Positions 18,775 through 28,538 of a stretch of 64,000 bases of DNA are shown here, in pieces (position 1 is the first letter of the stretch; each line of letters begins with the position of its first letter). Origin of the DNA: Methylocapsa sp. D3K7 (GTDB lineage Bacteria; Pseudomonadota; Alphaproteobacteria; Rhizobiales; Beijerinckiaceae); the NCBI RefSeq assembly GCF_029855125.1, contig NZ_CP123229.1:3268501-3332500 (forward strand). The letters run 5' to 3'. The position numbers and the translations under genes are program-made. The notes beneath the pieces are model-generated. The model did not search any database, was not told the DNA's origin, and saw only the letters and a program-made list of their open reading frames with translations.

Positions 18775-19506
18775 ATGACGAAAGTACCGTTCGAGACACT
18801 GTCTTCCCATGAAGGAGATGGCTTGACGCCGAACCCGAGAGGCCCAGGCCTTGGCTGGCGCATTCGCAATTGGTTCTTGACCGGGGTCATCGTCGCCGGT
18901 CCCCTCGCAACGACCGCCTACATCGTCTGGTGGTTTGTCGATACCATTGACACTTGGGTCAAGCTCCTCGTCCCCGTCGGGTTTTGGCCGGATAGATATT
19001 TGCCGTTTCAGTTGCATGGCTTCGGCGTGGTTTTCGCGTTTATCGGGCTCACTCTCTTGGGCTTTCTCGCGGCCAATCTCGCTGGCCGGACCCTCATCAG
19101 GCTCGGTGAATCGATGTTGACCCATATGCCGGTTGTGCGTTCGATCTATAAAAGCGTGAAGCAGATCTTCGAAACCGTGTTTTCCCAATCTGGCACTACG
19201 TTCCGCAAGGTCGGGATGATCGAGTTTCCAGGTCCTGGCAAATGGTCCCTTGTTTTCATCTGCGCGGCGCCTGCCGGTGGCATCGCGGAGTATCTTTCAA
19301 ATGAGGAGCATGTTTCGGTTTTTTTGCCCTGCACTCCAAATCCGACGACAGGGTTTTACTTTTTTTTGCCAGCTCGCGATGTGATCGAACTGCAAATAAG
19401 CCCGGATGCCGCGGCGAAGTTAATTGTCTCATGCGGCGTCATTCAACCGGACGCCAGCACGGTCGTTGCGGAACTCGGCAAACAGCGCGACCGTATAAAA
19501 GCATGA
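18775..19506 (+). CDS. DUF502 family inner-membrane protein
   Basis: A 243-residue protein with two membrane helices (WFLTGVIVAGPLATTAYIVW near 31-50; GFGVVFAFIGLTLLGFLAAN near 83-102) followed by the DUF502 conserved core: LGESMLTHMPVVRSIYKSVK, then VGMIEFPGPGKWSLVFIC and the PNPTTGFYFFLPARDV segment. The family is widespread and functionally uncharacterised. A TTG frame begins at 18721, but the ATG at 18775 gives the normal N-terminus. The AT-rich stretch 18690-18720 just upstream may be part of the promoter. Confidence 0.9.
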   Translation: MTKVPFETLSSHEGDGLTPNPRGPGLGWRIRNWFLTGVIVAGPLATTAYIVWWFVDTIDTWVKLLVPVGFWPDRYLPFQLHGFGVVFAFIGLTLLGFLAANLAGRTLIRLGESMLTHMPVVRSIYKSVKQIFETVFSQSGTTFRKVGMIEFPGPGKWSLVFICAAPAGGIAEYLSNEEHVSVFLPCTPNPTTGFYFFLPARDVIELQISPDAAAKLIVSCGVIQPDASTVVAELGKQRDRIKA

Positions 19507-19612
19507 TCACCTATCCCGGCCTTTCAGGATCTCGCGTTTGACCTCTTGAAACGGGGTCGTTAACAGGGGAGCGTGCCGCGATCGCGGTGCCTTGAAGCGC
19601 GCGGACTGCGGC

Positions 19613-20578
19613 ATGGCTGTTTATACGGAAGTCAATGAAGCGGAGCTGGCGGGCTTTCTCGCCGATTACGATCTTGGCCAGGTTCTGGCCTTGAAGGGAA
19701 TCGCCGAAGGGGTTGAGAATTCCAATTTTATTCTGCACGTCGAGTCCGGCTATTTCATCTTGACGCTCTATGAAAAGAGAGTCGACGAACGTGACCTGCC
19801 GTTTTTTCTTGGACTGATGGAGCATTTAGCTGATCATGGGCTGACCTGTCCCCAGCCAGTGCGCAACAGACATGGCCGTGCGCTTGGTCGACTCGCGGGA
19901 CGCCCGGCGGCGGTCGTGACTTTCCTCGAAGGCATGTGGGACAACCGCCCGAGTGTCCGCCGTTGCGCCGCCGTTGGCGAAGCGCTCGGCAAGCTGCATC
20001 AGGCAGGCGCCAGTTTTGCGGGCTCGCGCGCCAATGCCTTGGGCATCGAGGCGTGGCCGGTTCTGTTCGAAGAGGCGCGGGCACGCGCGGGTGAAATCCA
20101 GCCGGACCTCGCCGAGGAAATAGAAAAAGAGTTGGCTTTTCTTGCCGGAAAATGGCCGCGTGATTTGCCGCGTGGCGTCATCCATGCGGATCTTTTTCCT
20201 GACAACGTGCTGTTCGTCGGCGATGAATTGTCAGGGCTCATAGATTTCTATTTCGCCTGCACGGATGAACTCGCTTATGACGCGGCCATATGTGTCAATG
20301 CTTGGTGTTTTGAACCGGATGGTTCGTTCAACATCGGCAAGGGGCTGGCGTTTTTTGGCGCCTATGAGAGCGTGCGCAAGTTAGACGCCGACGAGATCGA
20401 AGCGCTTCCTGTCCTGGTGCGTGGCGCGGCGCTTCGTTTTGCCCTGACCCGCCTCGTCGATTGGCTGAATGTTCCATCCGATGCCCTGGTGCATCCGAAG
20501 AACCCGCTCGAATATTTTGGCAAATTGCGCTTTCACCAACAAATCAACAACGCCCGCGAGCTTGGTTTGCTGCGATGA
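19613..20578 (+). CDS. thrB: Homoserine kinase (choline-kinase-like type)
   Basis: Phosphorylates homoserine for threonine synthesis. This 321-residue protein belongs to the aminoglycoside-phosphotransferase/choline-kinase-like homoserine kinases of alphaproteobacteria rather than the GHMP type. Visible are the nucleotide-binding start [12 protein letters not shown], the Brenner motif [13 protein letters not shown] with catalytic Asp and Asn, and the metal-binding DFY segment ([12 protein letters not shown]). The ATG at 19613 matches the family N-terminus ([12 protein letters not shown]). Its stop overlaps the rnhA start by four bases, a conserved thrB-rnhA arrangement; ispH, often upstream, is absent. 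Confidence 0.94.
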   Translation: MAVYTEVNEAELAGFLADYDLGQVLALKGIAEGVENSNFILHVESGYFILTLYEKRVDERDLPFFLGLMEHLADHGLTCPQPVRNRHGRALGRLAGRPAAVVTFLEGMWDNRPSVRRCAAVGEALGKLHQAGASFAGSRANALGIEAWPVLFEEARARAGEIQPDLAEEIEKELAFLAGKWPRDLPRGVIHADLFPDNVLFVGDELSGLIDFYFACTDELAYDAAICVNAWCFEPDGSFNIGKGLAFFGAYESVRKLDADEIEALPVLVRGAALRFALTRLVDWLNVPSDALVHPKNPLEYFGKLRFHQQINNARELGLLR

Positions 20579-21012
20579 ACGGCGAGGTTTCGATCTGGAC
20601 CGACGGGGCCTGTTCCGGCAATCCAGGCCCTGGCGGCTGGGGCGCCATCCTGTGCAGCGGCGCCCACGAAAAGGAGCTTTTTGGCGGCGAATCGGCAACC
20701 ACCAACAACCGCATGGAATTGACCGCTGCGATCGCCGCTCTGGAGGCATTGAAGCGGCCATCGATCGTCCATCTCCACACGGATTCGAATTATCTCAAGG
20801 GCGGCATCACCACATGGATCGGTTCCTGGAAACGCAACGGCTGGCGCACTGCCGATAAGAAACCTGTCAAAAATATCGATTTATGGCAAAGGCTCGAGGA
20901 GGCGGCCGCGCCGCACACCATCGATTGGCGCTGGGTCAAGGGGCACGCCGAGGATGTCATGAATGAACGCGCCGACGCGCTTGCGCGCAAAGGCATGGCG
21001 GCGTTCAAATAG
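20575..21012 (+). CDS. rnhA: Ribonuclease HI
   Basis: Cleaves RNA in RNA-DNA hybrids (R-loops, Okazaki primers). The 145-residue protein has all catalytic acids in context: Asp in [14 protein letters not shown], Glu in [12 protein letters not shown], Asp in [11 protein letters not shown] and Asp in [11 protein letters not shown], plus the active-site His in WVKGHAEDV. The ATG at 20575 overlaps the thrB stop as ATGA, so expression is probably coupled. Confidence 0.96.
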   Translation: MNGEVSIWTDGACSGNPGPGGWGAILCSGAHEKELFGGESATTNNRMELTAAIAALEALKRPSIVHLHTDSNYLKGGITTWIGSWKRNGWRTADKKPVKNIDLWQRLEEAAAPHTIDWRWVKGHAEDVMNERADALARKGMAAFK

Positions 21013-21062
21013 AACCGGAATCGTCGCCGTGCTTTTGCGTAGCAACCATAAGGACCCGCCAC

Positions 21063-21356
21063 ATGATCTCATCCGTCAACCCCTTCATAGCGATTGGCGT
21101 CATCGCCTCAACCGCTGCGACGGATTCGGCCTATGTGTTCTTCAATGCCGCCGTGTCGGGAAGACGCCGTGTCTCGGCCGCCAATTGGAGCGCCATCTGG
21201 TATCTTTTGTCCGCGTTCGCGGTCATCAGCTATACGGAAAACGCTCTGTATGTGCTGTTCGCCGCGCTGGGTTCGTGGCTCGGCGCGTTTGCTTCAGTGA
21301 CATGGCTCGTCCGGGGCCGCGATGCCGACACGAAGGAGCGCCATAGCCCGCCGTGA
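21063..21356 (+). CDS. Small membrane protein of unknown function
   Basis: A 97-residue protein with two or three predicted membrane helices (NPFIAIGVIASTAATDSAYV, IWYLLSAFAVISYTENALYV, LFAALGSWLGAFASVTWLV) and a charged C-terminus. A weak ribosome site (AAGGACC) precedes the ATG. It follows rnhA by 50 bases and is convergent with the peroxiredoxin gene. I do not recognise a characterised family. Confidence 0.65.
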   Translation: MISSVNPFIAIGVIASTAATDSAYVFFNAAVSGRRRVSAANWSAIWYLLSAFAVISYTENALYVLFAALGSWLGAFASVTWLVRGRDADTKERHSPP

Positions 21357-21371
21357 TGTCGCACGACGCAC

Positions 21372-21857
21372 CTAAAGCTGCTTCAGCAGGGCTTCGGCGC
21401 TCGACGTTTCAACTTTGCCCGCTGCCGTTTCGGGATTGAATTTCCGGACAATCCCATTGTCGACGATCATCGCATAGCGCTGCGACCTCTGCCCAAGCCC
21501 GCGCGCGGTAAGATCGAGCGAAAGTCCAAGCGCGCGGGCGAAATCCCCATTGCCGTCGGCGAGAAAAACGATCTTGTCTTTGGCTCCGGCGTGCTTTGCC
21601 CAAGCGTCCATAACGAAAACGTCGTTGACGCTGGTTACGGCAATGTCATCGATGCCGCGCGCTTGGAACTCTTCGATGTTGGCGAGAAATCCGGGCAAAT
21701 GGTTTTTGTCGCACAATGGGGTGAAAGCGCCGGGCACACCGAAGAGAATCACTTTGCGCCCTTGAAATATTTGATCCGTGGTCCGCACTTGCGGTCCGTC
21801 CTCGGTCATGACCGTAAAATTTGCCTTGGGGAGAGGATCGCCCGTCTGAACCGTCAT
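21372..21857 (-). CDS. Peroxiredoxin of the Prx5 type
   Basis: A 161-residue thiol peroxidase of the Prx5/redoxin group, reducing hydrogen peroxide and organic hydroperoxides in the cytosol. The peroxidatic Cys is C49 in VPGAFTPLCDKNHLPGF, and the partner Arg lies in RGLGQRSQRYAMIVDNG. I find no second Cys, so it would act as a 1-Cys enzyme relying on an external thiol such as glutathione. It is a single-gene unit facing a small membrane protein gene. Confidence 0.92.
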   Translation of the reverse strand: MTVQTGDPLPKANFTVMTEDGPQVRTTDQIFQGRKVILFGVPGAFTPLCDKNHLPGFLANIEEFQARGIDDIAVTSVNDVFVMDAWAKHAGAKDKIVFLADGNGDFARALGLSLDLTARGLGQRSQRYAMIVDNGIVRKFNPETAAGKVETSSAEALLKQL

Positions 21858-21959
21858 TGCCGCTCCGTCCGCCTTCGAGGTTGATCCGGTTACCTTCCCG
21901 GTTTGTGCGACATTTTTGAGATCGTGCTCGCTTAGGATCGTACCTTGCAGCCGTCAGCG

Positions 21960-22796
21960 TCACTTCGAGGGGGGCGTCTCGAGGTCAATCCCGAATTCGT
22001 AACTCTCGCGGGCGCCTTTCAAGGTGAGCGTGACTGGAACCGGCGCTTTGCCGCCGGCGCGGCTGGCCGCTTCCGGCTGTTCGACCGCCTCGATCAAGAA
22101 CGCATCCTTGTCCAACTTTCGTGTTTCGAAATACCAGCCGGGCGGGCCTTCCGCGAAAAGATCCTCTACGGGTGTTGTTGGGGATAACCGCCAGACGGGG
22201 GACAGCGCCGTTACATCGCGATTGACCTTAACTTTGGTGTCCCGCTGTTGCGGCGTCAGGCGAACCGGGACTGCGGCTTCGGCGGCGGCAATGGCGGATG
22301 CCTCCTCGCTGGCAGCTCTCGCCGTCTGATTGGGATCGAGAGTAATGCTCACCTCGGCTTTCGAGGGCAGGCAAAGGCGCAGGCACACCGCGTAGGACAA
22401 ATTCACCGTCAAAACCACTGGGCGGCTTGCGTCCTTGGGCGTGACATGAATTGGAAACGTCACTTTGTCACGGTATCCGAAAGCTTCGGTTCCGTCTTCG
22501 TCTATACGCATCGGCGCTGGATAGAAAACATCAAAACTGGCGGCGTTCACCGAGGCTTCGAAGGAAAATACCGGAGGCACCCCGGCGCCTCCTGGCATGC
22601 GCCAATATGTCAGAGCGCCAGGATCAAGCTGAATTTCAAGTCCGGCGCGATAAAAACCCTGCGGCGAAATTCTGTCAGCGGCAATCAGCCGCAACGAGGA
22701 TTTCTGTCCTAAAACCCACGTGCTCGCGTAAGGAGCACCGTCTACACTGGAGGAAAATATCAGGAAGGAAAGGTTTGCACAGACAAACAGCACCAT
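21960..22796 (-). CDS. Secreted protein with DsbD N-terminal-like (thiol:disulfide interchange) domain
   Basis: A periplasmic protein of 278 residues from the ATG at 22796, with a signal peptide (MVLFVCANLSFLIFSSSVDG) and a domain resembling the N-terminal part of DsbD: GLEIQLDPGALTYWRMPGGA, then YRDKVTFPIHVTPKD and the paired Cys in SYAVCLRLCLPSKAEVS. In DsbD this pair accepts electrons from the membrane domain, which is not present here. A C-terminal sheet region follows. Upstream in-frame starts at 22904 and 23048 are possible; the last would overlap yqgE. Partner proteins are not evident. Confidence 0.78.
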   Translation of the reverse strand: MVLFVCANLSFLIFSSSVDGAPYASTWVLGQKSSLRLIAADRISPQGFYRAGLEIQLDPGALTYWRMPGGAGVPPVFSFEASVNAASFDVFYPAPMRIDEDGTEAFGYRDKVTFPIHVTPKDASRPVVLTVNLSYAVCLRLCLPSKAEVSITLDPNQTARAASEEASAIAAAEAAVPVRLTPQQRDTKVKVNRDVTALSPVWRLSPTTPVEDLFAEGPPGWYFETRKLDKDAFLIEAVEQPEAASRAGGKAPVPVTLTLKGARESYEFGIDLETPPSK

Positions 22797-22962
22797 TGCG
22801 TGACGAATGGGAGTTGAAATCTGGAAAGAGATTTGCAAGGGAGGATGCCGATGGAAAGAATGAGGCCAACCATTGTGTGACAAGGCCCGGAATTTATTTT
22901 GCATTGGGAAAAGCTGCAACTTGGATTGTTTCAATTTCGTTTGACCCCTTGAGGCGCGTGAC

Positions 22963-23583
22963 ATGGCATCGATAAAGGCTCCGACGGCTTCCCGGCAAGG
23001 CGGGAGAGGGTTTCTTGACGGGCAGTTGCTGATTGCGATGCCCGGCATGGCGGATGATCGCTTTGCCCGTTCCGTGATTTATGTCTGCGCCCATTCCGAG
23101 GAAGGTGCGATGGGAATCATCGTCAACCGGCCAGCCGAAAGGGTCGATTTTCCGCAGTTGCTGGTGCAACTAAAAGTGATCGGTCCGGATGAAGCGATCC
23201 GTCTCCCCGCTGAGGCGAGTTCATTTCTGGTTTTGAATGGCGGACCCGTCGATACAAGCCGTGGTTTTGTCCTGCATTCCAATGATTTTTCGATCGACAA
23301 TTCGACTTTACCGATCGGCGGCGGCGTGTCTCTGACCGCGACGATCGATATTTTGCGGGCGATCGCTGATGGATCTGGGCCTGGCCAGGCCCTGCTTGCC
23401 TTGGGCTACGCCGGCTGGTCGGCTGGTCAGCTCGAGTCGGAGATGCAGCACAACGGTTGGCTCAATTGTCCGGCCGATCCCTCACTTATCTTCGATTCCG
23501 CTCTAAGTTCGAAATATGAACGGGCGCTCCGCAATGCGGGGATCGCCATCGGGCATCTTTCCTCTGACGCCGGGCATGCGTGA
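22963..23583 (+). CDS. YqgE/AlgH family protein
   Basis: A 206-residue cytosolic protein of the UPF0301 family: [58 protein letters not shown] and [19 protein letters not shown] are the conserved blocks. AlgH has been linked to alginate regulation in Pseudomonas but its activity is unknown. It is divergent from the DsbD-like gene, sharing a short promoter region of about 160 bases. Confidence 0.93.
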   Translation: MASIKAPTASRQGGRGFLDGQLLIAMPGMADDRFARSVIYVCAHSEEGAMGIIVNRPAERVDFPQLLVQLKVIGPDEAIRLPAEASSFLVLNGGPVDTSRGFVLHSNDFSIDNSTLPIGGGVSLTATIDILRAIADGSGPGQALLALGYAGWSAGQLESEMQHNGWLNCPADPSLIFDSALSSKYERALRNAGIAIGHLSSDAGHA

Positions 23584-23749
23584 GGGCGTGAGTGTCCGCA
23601 GCTCACAATCTAGCGAACTCTCTCGAAAACGCATTTCTGCTCCAGAGCGTTGTTGCGCATAGCGCGGAATAGGCGCATTCTATGTGTCAATTTGACGCAA
23701 AGCCACGGTTGAGATGTCCCGCCAACCGCGAAGCTTCAGGGAGGAAATG

Positions 23750-24181
23750 ATGACCGTTGCTCGCATACTTGCGGCGAAGGGAAGAGACGTCGTTACAACC
23801 CAGCCGCACCGTACCTTGGCCGAGGTCGCCGCACTTTTGACGGCCAAAAATATTGGCGCGGCCGTTGTTGCCGATTCGCAAGGCCGTATCCTGGGCATGA
23901 TATCGGAACGCGATATTCTCCATGCGGTCGCCGAGTCTGGCGCAGCAGCGCTCAACGATGCCGTCTCCAAGCATATGACCGCAACGGTCGTGACCACCCA
24001 TGAAGACGAATGCGTCGATGTGGCCATGGAAAAAATGACCCTACGCCGCTTCCGCCATTTGCCTGTCATAGCCGATGGGAGATTGGTTGGCCTCGTGTCC
24101 ATCGGCGACGTGGTCAAATACCGGCTTGAGCAGTTGGAGCATGAGCATCAGGCGATGCGCGAATATATCGCGACCGCGTAA
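23750..24181 (+). CDS. CBS-domain protein
   Basis: A 143-residue protein made almost entirely of two CBS motifs (about 15-65 with IGAAVVADSQGRILGMISER, and 80-130 with FRHLPVIADGRLVGLVSIGD), which pair into a Bateman module binding adenosine nucleotides. A short C-terminal helix (LEQLEHEHQAMREYIA) ends it. GGGAGG precedes two adjacent ATG codons at 23747 and 23750. Small stand-alone CBS proteins of this type are common in alphaproteobacteria; the partner is unknown. Confidence 0.9.
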   Translation: MTVARILAAKGRDVVTTQPHRTLAEVAALLTAKNIGAAVVADSQGRILGMISERDILHAVAESGAAALNDAVSKHMTATVVTTHEDECVDVAMEKMTLRRFRHLPVIADGRLVGLVSIGDVVKYRLEQLEHEHQAMREYIATA

Positions 24182-24199
24182 CCGCGCGCGGGACAAGAC

Positions 24200-25324
24200 T
24201 CAGCGCGGCGCGAACACGGTCAGCGGTGGAACCGAGGCAATATCGCTGGTGATCTCCGGGAGTGCCCGGCGGGTGGCCTCGCGGCCGACCTCGATAAGTT
24301 CGTCGGCGCGGTGAAAATCGAAGAGACCGAATTTGCCGAGCCGGGCGTTGATGAGAACGTCGGGGGGATCGCCGGCGAGGCGTGACCGCGATATCCTGCC
24401 CTGTGCGATATTGAACGCATCCATCATGGCGTTTGCAATCCCCGGCGCGCCGTCTTCCCGTTTGCCAAAAAGCCGGCGCAGATTGCCGCCCATGCCGCCG
24501 AAGATGCGGGCGCCCAAGGTTCGTTCCGCCGCGGGGCCGCCGAAGCTTCGTTCGAGCGTTGTCTCGATCGACAAAGGATCGGGAAGGACGGTCCCGCGAA
24601 AGGTCGTGTCGCCAACCAGATTGACGGCGATGACAATTTCCGCGCCCAGCGCGCGGCAAAGGGTCACCGGGATGGGGTTGACGAGAGCGCCATCGAACAG
24701 CCAGCGCCCATTGATCTTGACGGGCTCAAAAATGCCGGGAAGGGCATAGGATGCACGGATCGCATCCGCGACATTGCCTTTGGTCAACCAAATTTCGTGC
24801 CCAGTGCCAAATTCCGTCGCGACGGTCGCGAAACTCCTGTCGAGTTCGTCGAAGCGGCGGCCGCCGAATTCCCGTTCGAGTTCACGCCGAAGTCTGTCCC
24901 CGCCGAGAAAGCTCACGCCCGAAAAAGACACGTCCATCATGCTCAAGACACGCTTCTTTGTCAGATTGCGTGCGAAATGCGCGATTTCCTGGAGCTTTCC
25001 GGCGGCATAGGACCCACCGACCACGCCGCCGATGGAGGTGCCCGCGACGACATCGGGATAAATTCCGTGAGCGTTGAGTTCCAGCAAGACGCCAATATGC
25101 GACCAGCCGCGCGCGGCACCCGCCCCAAGCGCAATACCAATCACTGGCCTGCGCGTGGCCGGAACGCCGGGATATTCGACGGGCTCATGATGATCCGCAC
25201 CAGCAATGTTGCGGTAAAACGGAGGCACTTTGTTCAATTGTCCAGTCCTCGCGTGAGCGCCATGGCTTGAACGATCCCGGTTTGACGGTCCCGCCAATGG
25301 ATCCTTGGCCTTGACCATGAACAT
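24200..25324 (-). CDS. Patatin-like phospholipase (RssA/NTE type)
   Basis: A 374-residue serine acyl hydrolase. The oxyanion loop GAGAARGWSHIGVL, nucleophile elbow GTSIGG and the catalytic Asp in LFDGALVNPIPV form the Ser-Asp dyad. The N-terminal 60 residues are poorly conserved and lack an export signal, so the enzyme is probably cytosolic or membrane-associated. The C-terminal 110 residues contain no clear domain. Substrate is probably phospholipid or lysophospholipid. It is the first of three minus-strand genes with hisI and folE upstream, but a 196-base gap to hisI makes co-transcription uncertain. Confidence 0.9.
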   Translation of the reverse strand: MFMVKAKDPLAGPSNRDRSSHGAHARTGQLNKVPPFYRNIAGADHHEPVEYPGVPATRRPVIGIALGAGAARGWSHIGVLLELNAHGIYPDVVAGTSIGGVVGGSYAAGKLQEIAHFARNLTKKRVLSMMDVSFSGVSFLGGDRLRRELEREFGGRRFDELDRSFATVATEFGTGHEIWLTKGNVADAIRASYALPGIFEPVKINGRWLFDGALVNPIPVTLCRALGAEIVIAVNLVGDTTFRGTVLPDPLSIETTLERSFGGPAAERTLGARIFGGMGGNLRRLFGKREDGAPGIANAMMDAFNIAQGRISRSRLAGDPPDVLINARLGKFGLFDFHRADELIEVGREATRRALPEITSDIASVPPLTVFAPR

Positions 25325-25520
25325 GTGACCTTCTTCCAGATTGTTCCGCTTTTTAATTGAAAATTCTTGAAGATGGTACGCATCCAGTTACGAAAATACG
25401 AAATTGAGCAAGGCGCGAGTCCTATTCAGGGTTTTCTCTTTCACATCATTTTTATCCCGAGCCCGCCCTTTCTCAATGCCGTGCCTGGCTGCTCCGTTCC
25501 CATTTGAGATCGGAATTGCC

Positions 25521-25895
25521 TCAATCGAAAACAAGCTTAGCGGGTCCGCCGCCCGGCGCAATCTTACGATAGAAGCAAGAGCGGCGGCCGGTATGGCAAG
25601 CCCCCCCATCGCCGCCGGCTTCGACGGTGATCAGCAAGGTGTCCTGGTCGCAATCGGTCCTGATTTCGATGACTTTTTGGACCTGGCCGGAGGTATCACC
25701 CTTCCGCCAAAGCGTCTTTCGGGATCGTGACCAATAATGCGCGATGCCGGTTTCAAGCGTCAGCCGCAGGGCTTCCGCATTCATATAGGCGAGCATGAGG
25801 ATTTCCCCGTCGCGCGCATCCTTCGTTACGCAGACGATGAGCCCATCGCCATCGAAGTGCGGCGTAAACGCCGTTCCCTCTTCCAATTCATTCAT
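25521..25895 (-). CDS. hisI: Phosphoribosyl-AMP cyclohydrolase
   Basis: Catalyses the third step of histidine synthesis, opening the purine ring of PR-AMP. The 124-residue stand-alone enzyme (no HisE fusion) carries the Mg-binding [14 protein letters not shown] region and the Zn-ligand Cys in [14 protein letters not shown], with the substrate-binding [19 protein letters not shown] block. It follows folE by 30 bases, a conserved alphaproteobacterial order. Confidence 0.95.
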   Translation of the reverse strand: MNELEEGTAFTPHFDGDGLIVCVTKDARDGEILMLAYMNAEALRLTLETGIAHYWSRSRKTLWRKGDTSGQVQKVIEIRTDCDQDTLLITVEAGGDGGACHTGRRSCFYRKIAPGGGPAKLVFD

Positions 25896-25925
25896 AATGG
25901 TGTGGATCGAGGCCGGGACGCCGCT

Positions 25926-26564
25926 TCATTTGCCGTGACGCAGCATGGTTAAAAAACGCACTTGCTCGGCGGGATCGTCGCGAAAGACGCCGGTAAATTG
26001 CGTGGTGATGGTTTCGGCGCCGGTCTTGCGGACACCGCGCATGGACATGCACAGATGCTGCGCTTCAAGCATCACGGCACAGCCGCGCGGGCGCAGATGG
26101 CGATCGATCGCGTCAACAATCTGCGCGGTCAAGGCCTCTTGTGTTTGCAGCCGCTTCGCAAAGACATCGACAAGTCTTGCAAGTTTGGAAAGACCAACGA
26201 CGCCTGAGTCGGAAGGGTAGTAGCCGATATGCGCCGTACCGAAGAAGGGCACCATGTGGTGCTCGCAGTGCGACGAAAACGGGATATCGCGGACGAGAAT
26301 GACATCGTCGTAGCCATGAACTTCCTCGAAGACGCGGGAAAGCACCTCCGTTGCGTCTTGCTTATATCCGGAAAAGAATTCCTCGAAGGCCTTGGCGACG
26401 CGTTTTGGCGTATCACGCAACCCCTCGCGTGCGGGATCGTCGCCAGCCCAGCGCAAAAGCACCCGCACCGCCGCTTCTGCTTCTTCGCGGGTTGGAAGGA
26501 CGGGCAGGATCGTGCTGGTTTGGGGTTGCTGGCGTTCAGGCAAGGACTTAACCACGGCATCCAT
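25926..26564 (-). CDS. folE: GTP cyclohydrolase I
   Basis: Converts GTP to dihydroneopterin triphosphate for folate synthesis. The 212-residue protein has a variable N-terminus, then [20 protein letters not shown], the Zn-ligand block [19 protein letters not shown], and the C-terminal [14 protein letters not shown] with the second Zn-ligand Cys and the catalytic His. Upstream of hisI, likely one transcript; divergent from the IscU-like gene. Confidence 0.96.
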   Translation of the reverse strand: MDAVVKSLPERQQPQTSTILPVLPTREEAEAAVRVLLRWAGDDPAREGLRDTPKRVAKAFEEFFSGYKQDATEVLSRVFEEVHGYDDVILVRDIPFSSHCEHHMVPFFGTAHIGYYPSDSGVVGLSKLARLVDVFAKRLQTQEALTAQIVDAIDRHLRPRGCAVMLEAQHLCMSMRGVRKTGAETITTQFTGVFRDDPAEQVRFLTMLRHGK

Positions 26565-26740
26565 GTGGCGCCTCCAAAGTTATCATGAGCGTCCCAGGCT
26601 TTGCCCTCGGGAGAGCACCGGACGGACGGTTGTCCGGGGAGTTTTGCCTGGAAATTTGCCAGATCTCGTTCGCCAAACCCTCACTTCCTATATAGGATGC
26701 GGACGGCGGCGTCATCTGATCTATTTTGCCGGGCGAAACC

Positions 26741-27193
26741 ATGCTTCCCGACCTCTACAATCATCGTATTCTTGATCTGGCGGCCAATATTCCCCGCCAG
26801 GGGAGGCTCGCGGCGCCGGAAGCCACCGCGAAAGCCCATTCAAAACTGTGCGGTTCGACGGTCATCGTCGATCTCGTCATGGCAAATGGTCAAGTCGTCG
26901 ATTTCGCCCACGACGTAAAGGCCTGCGCGCTCGGTCAGGCGGCGGCGTCCATCATGGCCCGGCATGTCATCGGATCGAGTGCACCGGAACTGCGCGGGCT
27001 GCGCGATCAAGTCCGCGCGATGCTCAAGGAAAATGGGCCGCCGCCGGGCGGCAAATGGGCCGATATCGCGGTGCTGGAGCCGGTACGCGATTACAAGGCC
27101 CGCCATGCCTCAATGCTGCTCACCTTCGACGCGACGGTTGCTTGCGTGGAACAGATCGAAGCCACCGCTGGCGCCGCTGCAGATCAACTTTAA
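26741..27193 (+). CDS. IscU/NifU N-terminal-like iron-sulfur scaffold protein
   Basis: A 150-residue protein of the NifU N-terminal/IscU fold. Three Cys occupy scaffold-like positions (HSKLCGSTVIVD, DVKACALGQAAAS, DATVACVEQIEA), though the first is followed by Gly-Ser rather than the usual GDQ, so its cluster may differ from canonical IscU. Alphaproteobacteria keep such a gene next to folE and hisI. The ATG at 26741 follows a TTG at 26726. Divergent from folE. Confidence 0.8.
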   Translation: MLPDLYNHRILDLAANIPRQGRLAAPEATAKAHSKLCGSTVIVDLVMANGQVVDFAHDVKACALGQAAASIMARHVIGSSAPELRGLRDQVRAMLKENGPPPGGKWADIAVLEPVRDYKARHASMLLTFDATVACVEQIEATAGAAADQL

Positions 27194-27228
27194 AACAAAA
27201 AACCATGAGCGATCTCGTCGCTCATGGT
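27191..27228 (-). terminator. Intrinsic terminator of the MipA-like gene
   Basis: An 11-pair perfect hairpin (ACCATGAGCGA at 27202-27212, TCGCTCATGGT at 27218-27228) is followed on the minus strand by TTTTTTGTTTT, complement of 27191-27201. It ends leftward transcription of the outer-membrane protein gene and probably also stops the convergent scaffold gene, whose stop codon overlaps it. Confidence 0.85.
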
Positions 27229-27269
27229 CTCGGAAGGGATCGGTGCTGAAGCCGCGAAAAAGCCAGCGC

Positions 27270-28118
27270 TCAAAACCAATTCATGTTGAAGGTGTAGGCG
27301 ACGAGGGCACCGGCGGTCATACTGTCCAACGAGCCAAGCCGGTTGGGAATGGGGCTTCCGCCGGCGCTGCTGACGTAACGATTGACGCCGCCAAACACCG
27401 TAGCGCTCCATGCCTGGTCGAACTGATATTTGATGGAGCCAAAGCCGCCGACCGAGGCCAATCCGCCGTGGGCTTGATACGGAAAGAGGTTGCCGTTCAA
27501 GAACGCTTCAATCGGTGTCACCGAGAAATATTGGCTCACGAACTGATTGTCGCCGAGCTGGAAGCGCGGACCAGCGGCAAATGTAAAGGCGCCGTAGCGT
27601 GCGACAAGATCGATCTCGACATTGGAGTCGAAACCCTGGGCGCCGCTGATGCCTTGACGAGCCTCAACGCGGGCGCGAAGCCATTCGGCCGGCCACAATT
27701 CCACAAAGCCGCCAAGTTCAGCGGTGAAGCCGATGTTGTGCAGGCCGAAGAAGTTGTTGTTGTTGCCAAGTGTGCCAACGCCGCCGCTCAGGGTGCGCTC
27801 CGAAATAAAGCGCGCGACCGGGCCGGCCTTGATCCAGGGGAGGTCCAAGAGCGCGATGCCAAATCCATCGTCGGGGGACACAAAGGGTTCGGGCTCGCCC
27901 GGACGCCGGTAGGAGATGTAGCCCGTCGGCCAAATAGAAACGCTATTGGCGCCGGGAAAGGATGTGAAAACCTCGGGTCCGACGCCTAAGGTGATCGTCC
28001 AGCCCTCGACTGGGGCAGGGGGTGGAGGTGTGAGGTCCGCCGCATTGGCGGCCGATGCCGTGATCGCGATCAAGCTCGCGAAGGAGAAGCGCTGTGCAAA
28101 GGACAAGGTACTACCCAT
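27270..28118 (-). CDS. MipA/OmpV-family outer-membrane protein
   Basis: A 282-residue exported beta-barrel protein. The signal peptide (RFSFASLIAITASAANA) is followed by a Pro-rich stretch, alternating beta strands (WTITLGVGPEVFTSFPGAN, FTAELGGFVELWPAEWLRAR) and a C-terminal Phe (YTFNMNWF), the usual outer-membrane assembly signal. MipA/OmpV proteins have been linked to murein hydrolase scaffolding and stress; the exact role here is unknown. A terminator follows at 27191-27228. Confidence 0.8.
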   Translation of the reverse strand: MGSTLSFAQRFSFASLIAITASAANAADLTPPPPAPVEGWTITLGVGPEVFTSFPGANSVSIWPTGYISYRRPGEPEPFVSPDDGFGIALLDLPWIKAGPVARFISERTLSGGVGTLGNNNNFFGLHNIGFTAELGGFVELWPAEWLRARVEARQGISGAQGFDSNVEIDLVARYGAFTFAAGPRFQLGDNQFVSQYFSVTPIEAFLNGNLFPYQAHGGLASVGGFGSIKYQFDQAWSATVFGGVNRYVSSAGGSPIPNRLGSLDSMTAGALVAYTFNMNWF

Positions 28119-28202
28119 TTTTTTGAGCCAATCGAAATCCTGAACAGTATGATCTGTCGCAACTTGTCTCGCCAGTGCATATCTGCCACAGGTTCCGGAA
28201 TA

Positions 28203-28538
28203 ATGATCCGCGCGGCGTCAAGACACATGCAAGTTTGGTCCCGGATGATCCGCTACGGAGCGCATCTTGTCATCCGCGCTTATCAGCTGACACTGTCATC
28301 GATTGCCGGAAATCATTGCCGGCATTTGCCGACCTGTTCGGCTTATATGGATGAGGCCATCGCGCGGCATGGACTTTGGGCGGGCGCGGTCATGGGCGTT
28401 GCGCGCGTTCTCCGCTGTCATCCTTGGGGGACGTCCGGCTTCGACCCGGTGCCCGAGACTTTGCCGCGCGATGCGCGCTGGTGGCGGCCCTGGAGTTTTG
28501 TCCCGCCAAGGCACGATGAAGGCGGCAGCGTTAGCTAA
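28203..28538 (+). CDS. yidD: Membrane protein insertion efficiency factor YidD
   Basis: A small membrane-associated protein helping YidC insert inner-membrane proteins. The 111-residue product has the family core LVIRAYQLTLSSIAG, HCRHLPTCSAYMDEAIARHG and VARVLRCHPWGTSGFDPVP with its conserved Cys residues. The frame is open upstream to 28149; starts at 28203 and 28227 are both plausible. It is not beside rpmH-rnpA-yidC here, which is common in alphaproteobacteria. Its last four bases overlap the end of the opposing rlmB gene. Confidence 0.93.
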   Translation: MIRAASRHMQVWSRMIRYGAHLVIRAYQLTLSSIAGNHCRHLPTCSAYMDEAIARHGLWAGAVMGVARVLRCHPWGTSGFDPVPETLPRDARWWRPWSFVPPRHDEGGSVS